Shown here: positions 27,001 to 36,002 of the stretch, piece by piece
How positions within the stretch are numbered: the stretch's first letter is position 1
Layout of the letters: every line of letters begins with the position of its first letter
Source: an uncultured Ruminococcus sp.
GTDB taxonomy: Bacteria > Bacillota > Clostridia > Oscillospirales > Ruminococcaceae
Length of the DNA stretch: 64,000 nucleotides
Assembly: GCA_934435205.1 (NCBI GenBank)
Contig: CAKSAK010000001.1
Span: 372,001 to 436,000 of the forward strand
Direction of reading: 5' to 3'
The notes under the pieces: generated by a model
What the model was told of the DNA's origin: nothing
Database searches by the model: none
Seen by the model: only the letters and a program-made list of their open reading frames with translations
Translations under genes and position numbers: made by a program

Positions 27001-27072
27001 TTATCATTATTGCCCAAACCTTTTCAGGCTGTGGGTGCTTTTTCATAGAAAATGACCGCAGGCAGGGAAAAA

Positions 27073-27630
27073 TCAGCACTTGCCAAGCTTTTTCGCCCTA
27101 TCCATAAATCTTGCATACTTGCCTATTACCGCTTCTCCCTGTGTGATACCTGCATTTTTAAATATCTCCAAAGGCTTTTCGGGATAGTCGGCTGTATATT
27201 CAAGCTCAAGCTCATAGTCTGTCACGCCAAGATATTCGCTTTTGTCAAGGCATATCTCAACATGGTCGAAATCGGTGCAGAGCTTGCGCTGAGTATGCAA
27301 AGAGCCTGCAAGGTCAGCGGCAGGAAAATCTCTGCCCACAAGCTGTGAAAGCTCCTGTGCGGTGAGCTTTTCAGGCAAGCTGTCAAGCTCCATTTCAAAC
27401 TCTTTTTTCACATGGAGCGCACCGTTTTCAGATATAGGCGCTTTAAGCTGTAAAAAATACCTATCCCCTATTTGTCTTACCCTGATACTTGTCATGCCCG
27501 TATCCTGCTGTGGGATATAATAAAAATTGGTCTGCTCTATTATTTTGCTCCACTGAAAAAGCTTTTCGGCGGTGTTATATTGTTCTTTTGTGAGAGAAAT
27601 TTTTATCTCACGCTCTATATTTTCGCTCAT
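27073..27630 (-). CDS. CYTH domain protein
   Basis: 185 residues, start MSENIEREIK at 27630 with AGGAGG five bases upstream. The N-terminal EREIK motif defines the CYTH (CyaB/thiamine triphosphatase) superfamily, whose members bind triphosphate compounds with metal ions in a beta tunnel. Alternating charged strands such as SIRVRQIGDRYFLQLK, KKEFEMELD and DYELELEY supply the tunnel residues. Members include inorganic triphosphatases and class IV adenylyl cyclases; a triphosphatase is the more likely role. A MITE-like element lies 23 bases upstream of its start. Confidence 0.88.
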   Translation of the reverse strand: MSENIEREIKISLTKEQYNTAEKLFQWSKIIEQTNFYYIPQQDTGMTSIRVRQIGDRYFLQLKAPISENGALHVKKEFEMELDSLPEKLTAQELSQLVGRDFPAADLAGSLHTQRKLCTDFDHVEICLDKSEYLGVTDYELELEYTADYPEKPLEIFKNAGITQGEAVIGKYARFMDRAKKLGKC

Positions 27631-27653
27631 AATATCCTCCTGCTTCAATACTT

Positions 27654-27829
27654 AAGGCAACACCGCACAAAGCCCGCCTGACGGCTTTGCACGCCATCTG
27701 CTTGCAGATTTTCCGTCATATCACACAAAAATCCCTTGACATACGACAGTATGCCTGCGGAATTTTTATGCGATCTGACAAAAAATCTGACTACGCATCT
27801 GACGCACAATCTTTGTGCGGTATTGCCTT
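27654..27829. mobile_element. MITE-like element with 19-bp terminal inverted repeats
   Basis: The left end AAGGCAACACCGCACAAAG (27654-27672) matches the reverse complement of the right end (27811-27829) at 18 of 19 positions. The 176-bp interior has further palindromes, including AAAAATCCC...GGAATTTTT with GACATAC/GTATGCC inside, so the whole can fold into one long hairpin. No reading frame for a transposase exists. It separates the divergent CYTH and TtcA-like genes. No convincing target-site duplication was found. Confidence 0.7.
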
Positions 27830-27875
27830 TATTTTATTATAACAATATCACAATACAATGTCAACACGAATATGG

Positions 27876-27904
27876 TTGACAAATTCCCATAAAAATAGTA
27901 GAAT
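27876..27904 (+). promoter_or_regulatory. Promoter for the TtcA-like gene
   Basis: TTGACA (27876-27881) and TAGAAT (27899-27904), 17-base spacer, about 40 bases before the start codon. Confidence 0.75.
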
Positions 27905-27941
27905 TTAATTAGTGATTTGATTATTTTAAGGAGAGTTTGAG

Positions 27942-28832
27942 ATGTCAAGAATACTGACGCCGCAGCAGAAGATAGAGCGGAGCATTGTGACGGATTTTCG
28001 CAGAGATATATGGAACAAATTCGTAATGGGATATGAGCGTTACGATATGATAAAGCCAGGGGACAAGATAGCGGTGTGCATATCAGGGGGCAAGGACTCA
28101 ATGCTTCTTGCTAAGTGTATGCAGCATTTGCAGAAATATCAGGGCATGGACATAGGGCTTGAATTTATTGTAATGAACCCTGGTTACAGTGACGCCAACA
28201 GACAGAGAATAATCGACAATGCGGCGCTTATGGGGATACCCATAAAGATGTTTGAGACGAAAGTTTTTGACATTGCATACAATCAGAAACGCAACCCATG
28301 CTATTTGTGTGCAAGAATGAGGCGTGGCTGGCTTTACAAATTTGCGCAGGATCTTGGGTGCAACAAGATAGCCTTGGGACATCATTTTGATGATGTTATA
28401 GAAACCATACTCATGAGCATGGTATACGGAGGGCAGATTCAGACCATGATGCCGAAGCTTCACTCGAGAAATTATGCTGGCATGGAGCTTATCAGACCCC
28501 TGTACATGGTGAAAGAGGCGGACATTATCCGCTGGGTGGAGCAAAACGATCTGCATTTTATCCGCTGTGCCTGCCGTTTCACAGAGAGCTACGAGGGGAT
28601 AGAGAAAAAGGGCGAGGTATCAAAGCGGCAGGAAATGAAAGAGCTTATAGCGAAATTCCGTGCCACCAATCCCAACATTGAAAACAACATTTTCAAGAGC
28701 GTTTACAACGTCAATCTGCGCACTGTGATACAATACGAATACAAGGGCAAAAAGTACAATTTTATGGACACATATGATGATTACGACCCGAGCGTTCAGG
28801 CAGATGATACTGATGATGAGGGGATAGAGTAA
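27942..28832 (+). CDS. TtcA/TtuA-type tRNA sulfurtransferase (ATP-binding PP-loop protein)
   Basis: 296 residues, start behind AAGGAG. The PP-loop VCISGGKDSMLLAK binds ATP and adenylates the tRNA target base. CYLCARMRRG gives the CxxC pair that, with the RCAC cysteines near residue 210, would hold an iron-sulfur cluster in TtcA-type enzymes. ALGHHFDDVIETILMSM is the family's second signature. TtcA makes 2-thiocytidine at position 32 of some tRNAs; the clostridial homologue may have a different base target. The C-terminal 40 residues are acidic and not part of the core fold. Confidence 0.85.
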   Translation: MSRILTPQQKIERSIVTDFRRDIWNKFVMGYERYDMIKPGDKIAVCISGGKDSMLLAKCMQHLQKYQGMDIGLEFIVMNPGYSDANRQRIIDNAALMGIPIKMFETKVFDIAYNQKRNPCYLCARMRRGWLYKFAQDLGCNKIALGHHFDDVIETILMSMVYGGQIQTMMPKLHSRNYAGMELIRPLYMVKEADIIRWVEQNDLHFIRCACRFTESYEGIEKKGEVSKRQEMKELIAKFRATNPNIENNIFKSVYNVNLRTVIQYEYKGKKYNFMDTYDDYDPSVQADDTDDEGIE

Positions 28833-28860
28833 AACATAGCAAAAAAGTTGAGAAAAGGGC

Positions 28861-28889
28861 TTGACAAAGCGGCAGAGATAGTGTATAAT
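28861..28889 (+). promoter_or_regulatory. Promoter for tRNA-Thr(GGT)
   Basis: Perfect TTGACA (28861-28866) and TATAAT (28884-28889) with a 17-base spacer, 20 bases before the tRNA. Confidence 0.9.
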
Positions 28890-28908
28890 ATATTACTGTA
28901 ATTGGTTT

Positions 28909-28984
<76 letters not shown>

Positions 28985-28987
28985 GTC

Positions 28988-29395
28988 ACTCGCCGTGACG
29001 GGCTCTGTCCGCCACGGCTTTTTTTATGTAACAAACCAAGACACCGCTCCTATACTTTGAACATAAATCGTACAAAGTGGGGCGTGCCCCTGCACCCATA
29101 TCACGCCTTTCTTTTGAGGGGCGTGATTTTTTTGTTTCCGCTGCGAAAACACGTCAAAGAAACAACTTTGATAACTCGCCGTGACGGGCATTTCCCGCCA
29201 CGGCTTTTTTTGTGTAAAAAATATAGACACCGCTCCTATACTTTGCACATAAATCGTACAAAGTAGGGCTTGCACCTGCACCCATATCACGCCTTTCTTT
29301 TGAGGGGCGTGATTTTTTTGTTTCCGCTGCGAAAACACGTCAAAGAAACAACTTTGATAACTTGCCGTGACAGACATTTATTGTCACGGCTTTTT
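28988..29395 (+). repeat. 186-bp direct repeat array (two full copies and a partial third), hairpin-rich
   Basis: Unit 1 is 28988-29173, unit 2 is 29174-29359 and a partial unit 3 runs to about 29395; period 186 bp. Each full unit contains GCCGTG...CACGGC plus a T run, an ACTTTG...CAAAGT stem, and ATCACGCC...GGCGTGAT plus seven T residues. Two of the three are shaped like intrinsic terminators. The first hairpin follows the tRNA-Thr directly and probably ends it. Open frames in the array simply reflect the repetition and have no start signals. Confidence 0.85.
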
Positions 29396-29486
29396 TCGCA
29401 TATATGCGTAGGGGAGCGGCGCAATTTCTGTTTCACAGAAATCCGACGTCCCACTTCTCCCCTGTCACAATACTCTACACATAAAA

Positions 29487-29515
29487 AACACCGCCCGAAC
29501 TCCTCGGACGGTGTT
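29487..29515 (-). terminator. Terminator of gltBD
   Basis: AACACCGCCCGA pairs with TCGGACGGTGTT (one mismatch) around a five-base loop; TTTTTT follows on the minus strand. It lies 16 bases after the gltD stop. Confidence 0.88.
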
Positions 29516-29531
29516 ATATTTTTACCTCGTA

Positions 29532-31016
29532 TTACAGATTTGTATACTCCATAAGGCTCTTATCAACCTCACGGGCAACATCTCTGCCCTCTCTGATAGC
29601 CCATACTACAAGGGATTGACCTCTGCGCACGTCGCCTGCGGCAAAGACGTTCTTCACGTTGGTCTGATGTGTGCCGTCAGATGTTGCAATATTCGTTCTG
29701 CCGTCTACCTCAACGCCAAAAGCCTTTGTGAGATAGCTCTCAGAGCCCAGGAAGCCTGCCGCAATAAGCACAAGCTCGGCTTCTACCTTGTATTCGCTGC
29801 CCTCAACAGGCTTCATCATCGTTCTGCCTGACTTAGGGTCCTTCTCTGGTGAGAGCTTTACAAGCACTGCGCCCTTAAGATTGCCCTTTTTGTCTTTGAG
29901 AAACTCCTTGACAGTTGTCTGATAAACTCTTGGGTCATGACCAAACACACCAATGGCTTCCTCCTGACCGTAGTCCGTCTTGCAGACCATTGGCCACTGC
30001 GGCCATGGGTTGTTCTCGGCTCTCGTGTCAGGAAGCTTTGGCATCATTTCAAGCTGCAAAACGCTCTTTGCACCATGTCTTACGCTTGTACCAACGCAAT
30101 CGTTACCCGTATCTCCGCCGCCTATTACCATGACGTTCTTGCCCTTTGCGGAAATGTGGTTTTTATCTGTCAGACCGCCGTTCAGCAGTGCCTTAGTTGT
30201 GGATTTCAGAAAATCCACTGCGAAATAGATACCCTTTGCATCTCTGCCCTCGGCTTTGATATCTCTAGGATTTGATGCACCGCAGCAAAGAATAACTCTG
30301 TCGAAGTCCTTGAGAAGCTCAGCCGCTGTGATATCCTTGCCCACATTAACGCCTGTGCGGAACTCGATGCCCTCTTCTTTCATTATGTTTATCTTGCGCT
30401 CGATTATCTGCTTTTCAAGCTTCATGTTAGGTATGCCGTACATAAGCAGACCGCCCACTCTGTCCTCACGCTCGAAAACTGTTACACTGTGACCTCTCTG
30501 GTTGAGCTGGTCAGCGGCAGCAAGACCTGACGGACCTGAGCCTATAACAGCGATAGTCTTTCCCGTTCTTACCTTTGGAACTCTTGCGGAAGCATATCCA
30601 CAGGAATAAGCATTTTCGATAATGCCGTATTCGTTCGCCTTTGTTGTAACAGCGTCGCCGTTAGCTCCGCAAGTACAGGCCTTTTCGCAAAGTGCAGGAC
30701 AAACTCTCGATGTGAACTCAGGAAAATTGTTCGTCATATGAAGTCTGTAATATGCCTGCTCCCAGTTGCCCTTGCAGATAAGGTCGTTCCATTCAGGGAT
30801 AAGATTGTTAAGCGGACAGCCTGAAAATGCGTTGCCTATCTTCATTCCTGCCTGACAGAACGGCACGCCGCAGTCCATACATCTTGCACCCTGCTTCTGC
30901 TGCTCCTCCTTTGAAAGAGGAGTGTGAAATTCATTAAAATTCTTTATACGTTCCTCAACGGAGAACGCCGCTGCGTCCTCACGCTTATAGTCCATAAAAC
31001 CAGTTGGCTTTCCCAT
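29532..31016 (-). CDS. gltD: Glutamate synthase small subunit
   Basis: The 494-residue beta subunit passes electrons from NADPH through FAD and two 4Fe-4S clusters to GltB. N-terminal cysteines in CMDCGVPFCQAG and CPALCEKACTCG hold the clusters; VIGSGPSGLAAADQLNQRG binds FAD and VIGGGDTGNDCVGTSVRHG binds NAD(P)H. The start MGKPTGFMDYKRE is canonical for the family. Its Shine-Dalgarno AAGGAGG is 34 bases upstream, separated by a hairpin (see the separate entry). It is cotranscribed with gltB. Confidence 0.97.
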   Translation of the reverse strand: MGKPTGFMDYKREDAAAFSVEERIKNFNEFHTPLSKEEQQKQGARCMDCGVPFCQAGMKIGNAFSGCPLNNLIPEWNDLICKGNWEQAYYRLHMTNNFPEFTSRVCPALCEKACTCGANGDAVTTKANEYGIIENAYSCGYASARVPKVRTGKTIAVIGSGPSGLAAADQLNQRGHSVTVFEREDRVGGLLMYGIPNMKLEKQIIERKINIMKEEGIEFRTGVNVGKDITAAELLKDFDRVILCCGASNPRDIKAEGRDAKGIYFAVDFLKSTTKALLNGGLTDKNHISAKGKNVMVIGGGDTGNDCVGTSVRHGAKSVLQLEMMPKLPDTRAENNPWPQWPMVCKTDYGQEEAIGVFGHDPRVYQTTVKEFLKDKKGNLKGAVLVKLSPEKDPKSGRTMMKPVEGSEYKVEAELVLIAAGFLGSESYLTKAFGVEVDGRTNIATSDGTHQTNVKNVFAAGDVRRGQSLVVWAIREGRDVAREVDKSLMEYTNL

Positions 31017-31057
31017 ATCTCAACTATACTTGCTTTCACAGCAAGTATATCCTCCTT
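31017..31057 (-). promoter_or_regulatory. Split ribosome binding site of gltD with intervening hairpin
   Basis: AAGGAGG (31057-31051) lies 34 bases before the gltD ATG (31016). Between them TATACTTGCT and AGCAAGTATA (31049-31025) form a perfect 10-bp stem with a five-base loop. Folding removes 25 bases and leaves an effective spacing of nine bases, which is optimal. No other Shine-Dalgarno lies closer to the ATG. Confidence 0.75.
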
Positions 31058-31093
31058 TCGATTTTAAAAGTACAATATCTCATGTGCGCAGGC

Positions 31094-34000
31094 TTACTGC
31101 TTGCCGTTGATGATCTGATAGAATGCTTCTATCTGCGCCTGATCGCTGCTCATGCCCTTTTCTTCCATTGAAGCTATGGCAGACATCATCTTCTTGTAAT
31201 CGTGAGGGATTATCTTCTTGAACTTAGGCAGATATTCCTCAAAGTTATCAAGAATACGCTTGCCCTTTTCAGAGCCTGTTGCGTCAACGTGCTGCTGGAT
31301 AAGGTCTTTGAGCTGAATGATATCGTACTTCTCCTTGACCTCAGAGAAAAGTACCATTTCCTTGTTGAGTCTTGTGTAAAGGTGTCTGTCCTCGTCAAGA
31401 ACGTAAGCTACACCGCCCGACATACCTGCCGCAAAGTTTTTGCCTGTCTTGCCGATAACTACCACACAGCCGCCTGTCATATACTCACAGCCGTGGTCGC
31501 CAACGCCCTCGACAACTGCCACTGCGCCTGAGTTTCTTACGCAGAAACGCTCGCCTGCAACACCGTTGATGAACGCCTTGCCGCTTGTTGCGCCGTAAAG
31601 TGCAACGTTACCGATGATGATATTGTCCTCGGCTTTGAATGTGGAATCCTTTGGTGGGTAAACCACAAGCTTACCGCCTGAAAGTCCCTTGCCGAAATAG
31701 TCGTTAGAGTCGCCCACAAGCTCGAGAGTCAAGCCGTTCGGGATAAATGCGCCGAAGCTCTGTCCGCCTGAGCCGTTGCAGACTATCTTGTATGTATCGT
31801 CTGCAAGTGTATTGTAATACTTTCTTGTTATCTCTGAGCCGAAGATAGTACCGAATGAACGGTCTGTGTTCTTGACATTTACTGTAATAGACTTTTTCTC
31901 ACCGCTCTTAAGGTTCTTCTCGAACTCCTTCATGAGTACCTTTTCATCAAGAGTGTTTTCAAGCTTGAAATCATACTTGGATTTCTTGTTGTATTCTACC
32001 TTTTCTGAAACGTAATCAGAGTTGATGATATTTGAAAGGTCAACTTCTGCCGCTGTGCCTGTGATACCAGCCTTTGGCTTGATAAGGTCTATCCTTCCCA
32101 CAAGCTCGTCAACTGTTCTTACGCCAAGCTTTGACATATATTCTCTAAGCTCGGAAGCCACGAATATCATAAAGTTCATTACATACTCAGGCTTGCCTGG
32201 GAACTTCTTTCTAAGCTCCGGGTTCTGTGTTGCAACACCGAATGGGCAAGTATCAAGGTTACATACTCTCATCATTGCACAGCCAAGGGTTATCAGCGGA
32301 GCTGTAGCAAAGCCGAACTCCTCTGCACCGAGGATAGCGGCGATAACAACGTCACGGCCTGTCATGAGCTTGCCGTCTGTTTCGATAACGACCTTGTTTC
32401 TAAGACCGTTCTTGATAAGGGTCTGATGAGCTTCTGCAAGACCAAGCTCCCATGGAAGTCCTGCGTTGTAGATAGAGTTTCTTGGAGCCGCACCTGTACC
32501 ACCGTCATAGCCTGAGATAAGGATAACGCCTGCGCCTGCCTTTGCAACGCCTGCCGCAACAGTACCAACACCGCACTCAGAAACGAGCTTTACAGAAATT
32601 CTTGCGTTCTTGTTTGCGTTTTTCAGGTCATAGATAAGCTGAGCCAAGTCCTCGATAGAGTAGATATCGTGGTGTGGCGGAGGTGAGATAAGCGACACGC
32701 CAGGGGTGGAGTGTCTTGTTTTAGCTATCCAAGGATAAACCTTTTTGCCAGGGAGATGACCGCCCTCGCCAGGCTTTGCGCCCTGTGCCATTTTTATCTG
32801 TATCTCGTCAGCAGATGTGAGGTATCTTGAAGTTACACCGAAACGTCCCGAAGCCACCTGCTTGATAGCTGAACATCTGTCCTCAGAAGTACCCTTTGTG
32901 AGAAGTCTGTCAAGGCTCTCACCGCCCTCGCCAGAGTTTGACTTGCCGTGAAGTCTGTTCATTGCGACAGCAAGTGCTTCATGAGCCTCCTGTGAGATAG
33001 AGCCGTAGGACATAGCGCCCGTCTTAAATCTTCTTACGATAGAGTCAACGCTCTCCACTTCCTCCAGCGGAACAGGATTTTCAGCAAAGTTGAAATCCAT
33101 AAGACCTCTGATGTTCACAGGGTCCATTTCCTCGGAGATAAGCTTTGAATACTTCTTGTATGTTTCATAGTCGCCTGTTCTTGCAGCCTGCTGGAGCAGA
33201 TAGATAGACTGTGGATTGTAGAGATGCTCCTCCTTGCCGCTTCTGAACTTGTGGCTTCCTCTTGATTCAAGCTCTGTGTCTGTGCCAAGTCCAAGAGGGT
33301 CAAAGGCTGATGTATGAAGTCTGTCAACGTTCTTTTCGATATCAGAGATAGTGATACCGCCTATTCTGCTGACAGTGCCTGTGAAATACTTGTTTATAAC
33401 GTCCTCGCCGATACCGATAGCCTCGAATATCTGTGAGCCCTGATATGACTGTATAGTAGAGATACCCATTTTTGAAGCTATCTTTACGATACCATGGAGA
33501 ACAGCCGCATTATAATCGTCAACAGCGGCATAGTAATCCTTGTCAAGAAGGTCGTCAGCAATAAGCTCGTGGATAGTTTCCTGAGCAAGATAAGGGTTGA
33601 TAGCGGAAGCGCCGTAGCCAAGCAGTGTTGCAAAGTGATGAACTTCTCTAGGCTCACCGCTTTCGAGGATAATAGCAAGAGATGTTCTCTTCTTTGTAAC
33701 AACAAGGTGCTGATGAAGCGCTGATACTGCAAGCAGTGACGGGATAGCAAGGTGGTTCTCGTCAACTCCCCTGTCTGAAAGGATAAGGATATTTGCACCC
33801 TCGCTGAACGCCTTGTCTGCTTCTATATAAAGTCTGTTTATAGCCTTTTCAAGTCTTGTGTTCTTATAATAAAGTATAGGGATAACAGCTACCTTAAAGC
33901 CAGGAATGTGCATATTCTTTATTTTAAGGATATCTGTTGAGGTAAGGATAGGGTCGTGTATCTTCATTACCTTGCAGTTTTCAGGCTTTTCTTCAAGAAT

Positions 34001-35644
34001 GTTGCCGTCCTCGCCGATATAGATAGTTGTGGAAGTGACTATTTCCTCTCTGATAGCGTCTATAGGCGGATTTGTTACCTGTGCAAAGAGCTGTTTGAAA
34101 TAGTTGAACAGCGGCTGAGGCTCTTTTGAAAGCACTGCAAGCGGGCTGTCTGTACCCATAGCGGCAATAGACTCAGAGCCGTTCTTTGCCATTGGCAGGA
34201 TAGAGGTCATAACATCCTCATAGGTATAGCCAAAAGCTTTCTGAAGCCTTTGTCTTTCCTCGTAGCCGTGTTCCTCTACCTTGATGTTTGGTATCTTAAG
34301 GTCTTTAAGTCTGACAAGGTTGCTGTCGAGCCACTCGCCGTAAGGCTGCTTTGAAGCATAGTATTCCTTAAGCTCGTCATCGTCGATAACTCTGCCCTGA
34401 ACAGTATCAACAAGAAGCATTTTGCCTGGGCGAAGTCTTTCCTTTTCAACGATATTGTCTGACGGGATAGGCAGTGCGCCCACCTCAGATGAAAGAATAA
34501 GATTGCCGTCCTTTGTGATATAATATCTTGACGGACGCAGACCGTTTCTGTCAAGCACTGCACCCATCATATCTCCGTCTGAGAAAAGTATAGAAGCAGG
34601 GCCGTCCCATGGCTCCATCATAGTTGCATAATACTGATAGAAGTCTTTCTTAGCCTGGCTCATTGTGCCATTGTTATCCCATGGCTCAGGGATCGTAATC
34701 ATAACAGCCAGCGGAAGATCCATTCCGCTCATAACAAGAAACTCGAGAGTGTTGTCGAGCATTGCAGAGTCAGAGCCTTCCGTGTTTACAACAGGTGTGA
34801 CCTTATCAAGGTCGCCCTTCAAATGCTCAGACTTCATTGTTTCCTCACGAGCGAGCATTTTATCAGCATTGCCTCTGATAGTGTTTATCTCACCGTTGTG
34901 AACGATCATTCTGTTGGGATGAGCTCTCTGCCAGCTTGGGTTTGTGTTGGTAGAAAATCTTGAATGTACCATAGCGATAGCAGACTCGTAGTCCTTATCC
35001 TGAAGGTCAGGAAAGAACTTTCTGAGATCCTGCACAAGGAACATTCCTTTATATACTATAGTTCTGCTTGAAAGCGATACAACGTATGTGTCCTCATTTG
35101 ACTGCTCGAATACACGTCTTGCAACATACAGCTTGCGGTCAAAGTCAAGACCCTTTTTAACGCCCTTTGGACGCTTGATAAAGCACTGCATGATCGCAGG
35201 CATACACTCAACAGCACGCTTGCCCAGCACCTCAGGCTTTGCAGGAACGACTCTCCAGCCAAGGATCTCCAGACCCTCTTTCTCGGCGATTATCTCAAAC
35301 ATCTTCTTTGCCTGATTTCTCGCAAGCTCGTTCTGTGGGAAGAAGAACATACCAACGGCATAATCTCTCTCCTCGCCAAGCGTTATGCCAAGCTCAGCGG
35401 CAGCGATCTTCTTGAAGAATTTATGTGAGATCTGAAGCAGGATACCTACTCCGTCACCTGTTTTGCCCTCTGCGTCCTTACCTGCACGATGCTCAAGCGT
35501 TTCAACGATAGTCAGTGCATTAGCAACAGTGTCGTGGGTCTTTTTGCCCTTAATGTTTACAACAGCACCTATTCCGCAGTTATCATGCTCGAATTTCGGG
35601 GAATACAGGCTTTTTACATTAGTCATATCCTCCATGCGTTCCAT
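31094..35644 (-). CDS. gltB: Glutamate synthase large subunit
   Basis: About 1516 residues from an ATG at 35644 with AAAGG nine bases upstream. Residues to about 420 are the class II glutamine amidotransferase domain; the nucleophile Cys23 in EHDNCGIGAV should become the N-terminus after propeptide cleavage. The central domain is followed by the FMN-binding synthase domain (PPPHHDIYSIEDLAQLIYDL, SGYDGGTGAAPR) and the 3Fe-4S cysteines in CAMMRVCNLDTCPFG. The C-terminal GXGXG beta-helix ends the protein. With GltD it makes two glutamates from glutamine and 2-oxoglutarate. Confidence 0.98.
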   Translation of the reverse strand: MERMEDMTNVKSLYSPKFEHDNCGIGAVVNIKGKKTHDTVANALTIVETLEHRAGKDAEGKTGDGVGILLQISHKFFKKIAAAELGITLGEERDYAVGMFFFPQNELARNQAKKMFEIIAEKEGLEILGWRVVPAKPEVLGKRAVECMPAIMQCFIKRPKGVKKGLDFDRKLYVARRVFEQSNEDTYVVSLSSRTIVYKGMFLVQDLRKFFPDLQDKDYESAIAMVHSRFSTNTNPSWQRAHPNRMIVHNGEINTIRGNADKMLAREETMKSEHLKGDLDKVTPVVNTEGSDSAMLDNTLEFLVMSGMDLPLAVMITIPEPWDNNGTMSQAKKDFYQYYATMMEPWDGPASILFSDGDMMGAVLDRNGLRPSRYYITKDGNLILSSEVGALPIPSDNIVEKERLRPGKMLLVDTVQGRVIDDDELKEYYASKQPYGEWLDSNLVRLKDLKIPNIKVEEHGYEERQRLQKAFGYTYEDVMTSILPMAKNGSESIAAMGTDSPLAVLSKEPQPLFNYFKQLFAQVTNPPIDAIREEIVTSTTIYIGEDGNILEEKPENCKVMKIHDPILTSTDILKIKNMHIPGFKVAVIPILYYKNTRLEKAINRLYIEADKAFSEGANILILSDRGVDENHLAIPSLLAVSALHQHLVVTKKRTSLAIILESGEPREVHHFATLLGYGASAINPYLAQETIHELIADDLLDKDYYAAVDDYNAAVLHGIVKIASKMGISTIQSYQGSQIFEAIGIGEDVINKYFTGTVSRIGGITISDIEKNVDRLHTSAFDPLGLGTDTELESRGSHKFRSGKEEHLYNPQSIYLLQQAARTGDYETYKKYSKLISEEMDPVNIRGLMDFNFAENPVPLEEVESVDSIVRRFKTGAMSYGSISQEAHEALAVAMNRLHGKSNSGEGGESLDRLLTKGTSEDRCSAIKQVASGRFGVTSRYLTSADEIQIKMAQGAKPGEGGHLPGKKVYPWIAKTRHSTPGVSLISPPPHHDIYSIEDLAQLIYDLKNANKNARISVKLVSECGVGTVAAGVAKAGAGVILISGYDGGTGAAPRNSIYNAGLPWELGLAEAHQTLIKNGLRNKVVIETDGKLMTGRDVVIAAILGAEEFGFATAPLITLGCAMMRVCNLDTCPFGVATQNPELRKKFPGKPEYVMNFMIFVASELREYMSKLGVRTVDELVGRIDLIKPKAGITGTAAEVDLSNIINSDYVSEKVEYNKKSKYDFKLENTLDEKVLMKEFEKNLKSGEKKSITVNVKNTDRSFGTIFGSEITRKYYNTLADDTYKIVCNGSGGQSFGAFIPNGLTLELVGDSNDYFGKGLSGGKLVVYPPKDSTFKAEDNIIIGNVALYGATSGKAFINGVAGERFCVRNSGAVAVVEGVGDHGCEYMTGGCVVVIGKTGKNFAAGMSGGVAYVLDEDRHLYTRLNKEMVLFSEVKEKYDIIQLKDLIQQHVDATGSEKGKRILDNFEEYLPKFKKIIPHDYKKMMSAIASMEEKGMSSDQAQIEAFYQIINGKQ

Positions 35645-35745
35645 TTTTATCACCCTTTCCTGCCAAACTGTAAAAAAATTATAGCTTATCGTTCAGCAAC
35701 GTATGTTATTTCACGGCTCATAGCCGATTTTTAGCTGTTTTTAAC

Positions 35746-35786
35746 AAAAAATTTGCAGGAAGAAATTAAAATCCTGCAATCCTGCA
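35746..35786 (-). promoter_or_regulatory. Terminator-like attenuator in the gltB leader
   Basis: On the minus strand TTGCAGGA (35779-35772) pairs with TCCTGCAA (35760-35753), followed by ATTTTTTG. A second TGCAGGA copy lies directly upstream (35786-35780) and could pair with the same TCCTGCA in its place. The structure sits between the gltB promoter and gene, about 100 bases ahead of the start codon. Confidence 0.6.
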
Positions 35787-35869
35787 TAAGTGCAAACAAG
35801 CTCAAAGCGTGGTTTTTCGCACAAATGCAGACAAATAGCCTTTTTACCGTCTTTTCTGACAGCTTAATC

Positions 35870-35898
35870 ATTATAACACACATTGCAGCAAAATGCAA
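35870..35898 (-). promoter_or_regulatory. Promoter for gltBD
   Basis: TTGCAT (35898-35893) and TATAAT (35875-35870) with a 17-base spacer on the minus strand. The transcript would have a leader of about 215 bases before gltB. Confidence 0.75.
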
Positions 35899-36002
35899 GA
35901 GCGAATGATAAAACTTGCATAAAATCATTATTAATTTTTCGTTAATCAGTATACATATATAACCTATGATTTCATATCGTTTTTCTAGGTAAACCTCGAA
36001 AA

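Noticed and set aside
28988..29395. Possible CRISPR array
   Set aside because: Repeat unit is 186 bp with no short repeat/spacer structure and no cas genes.
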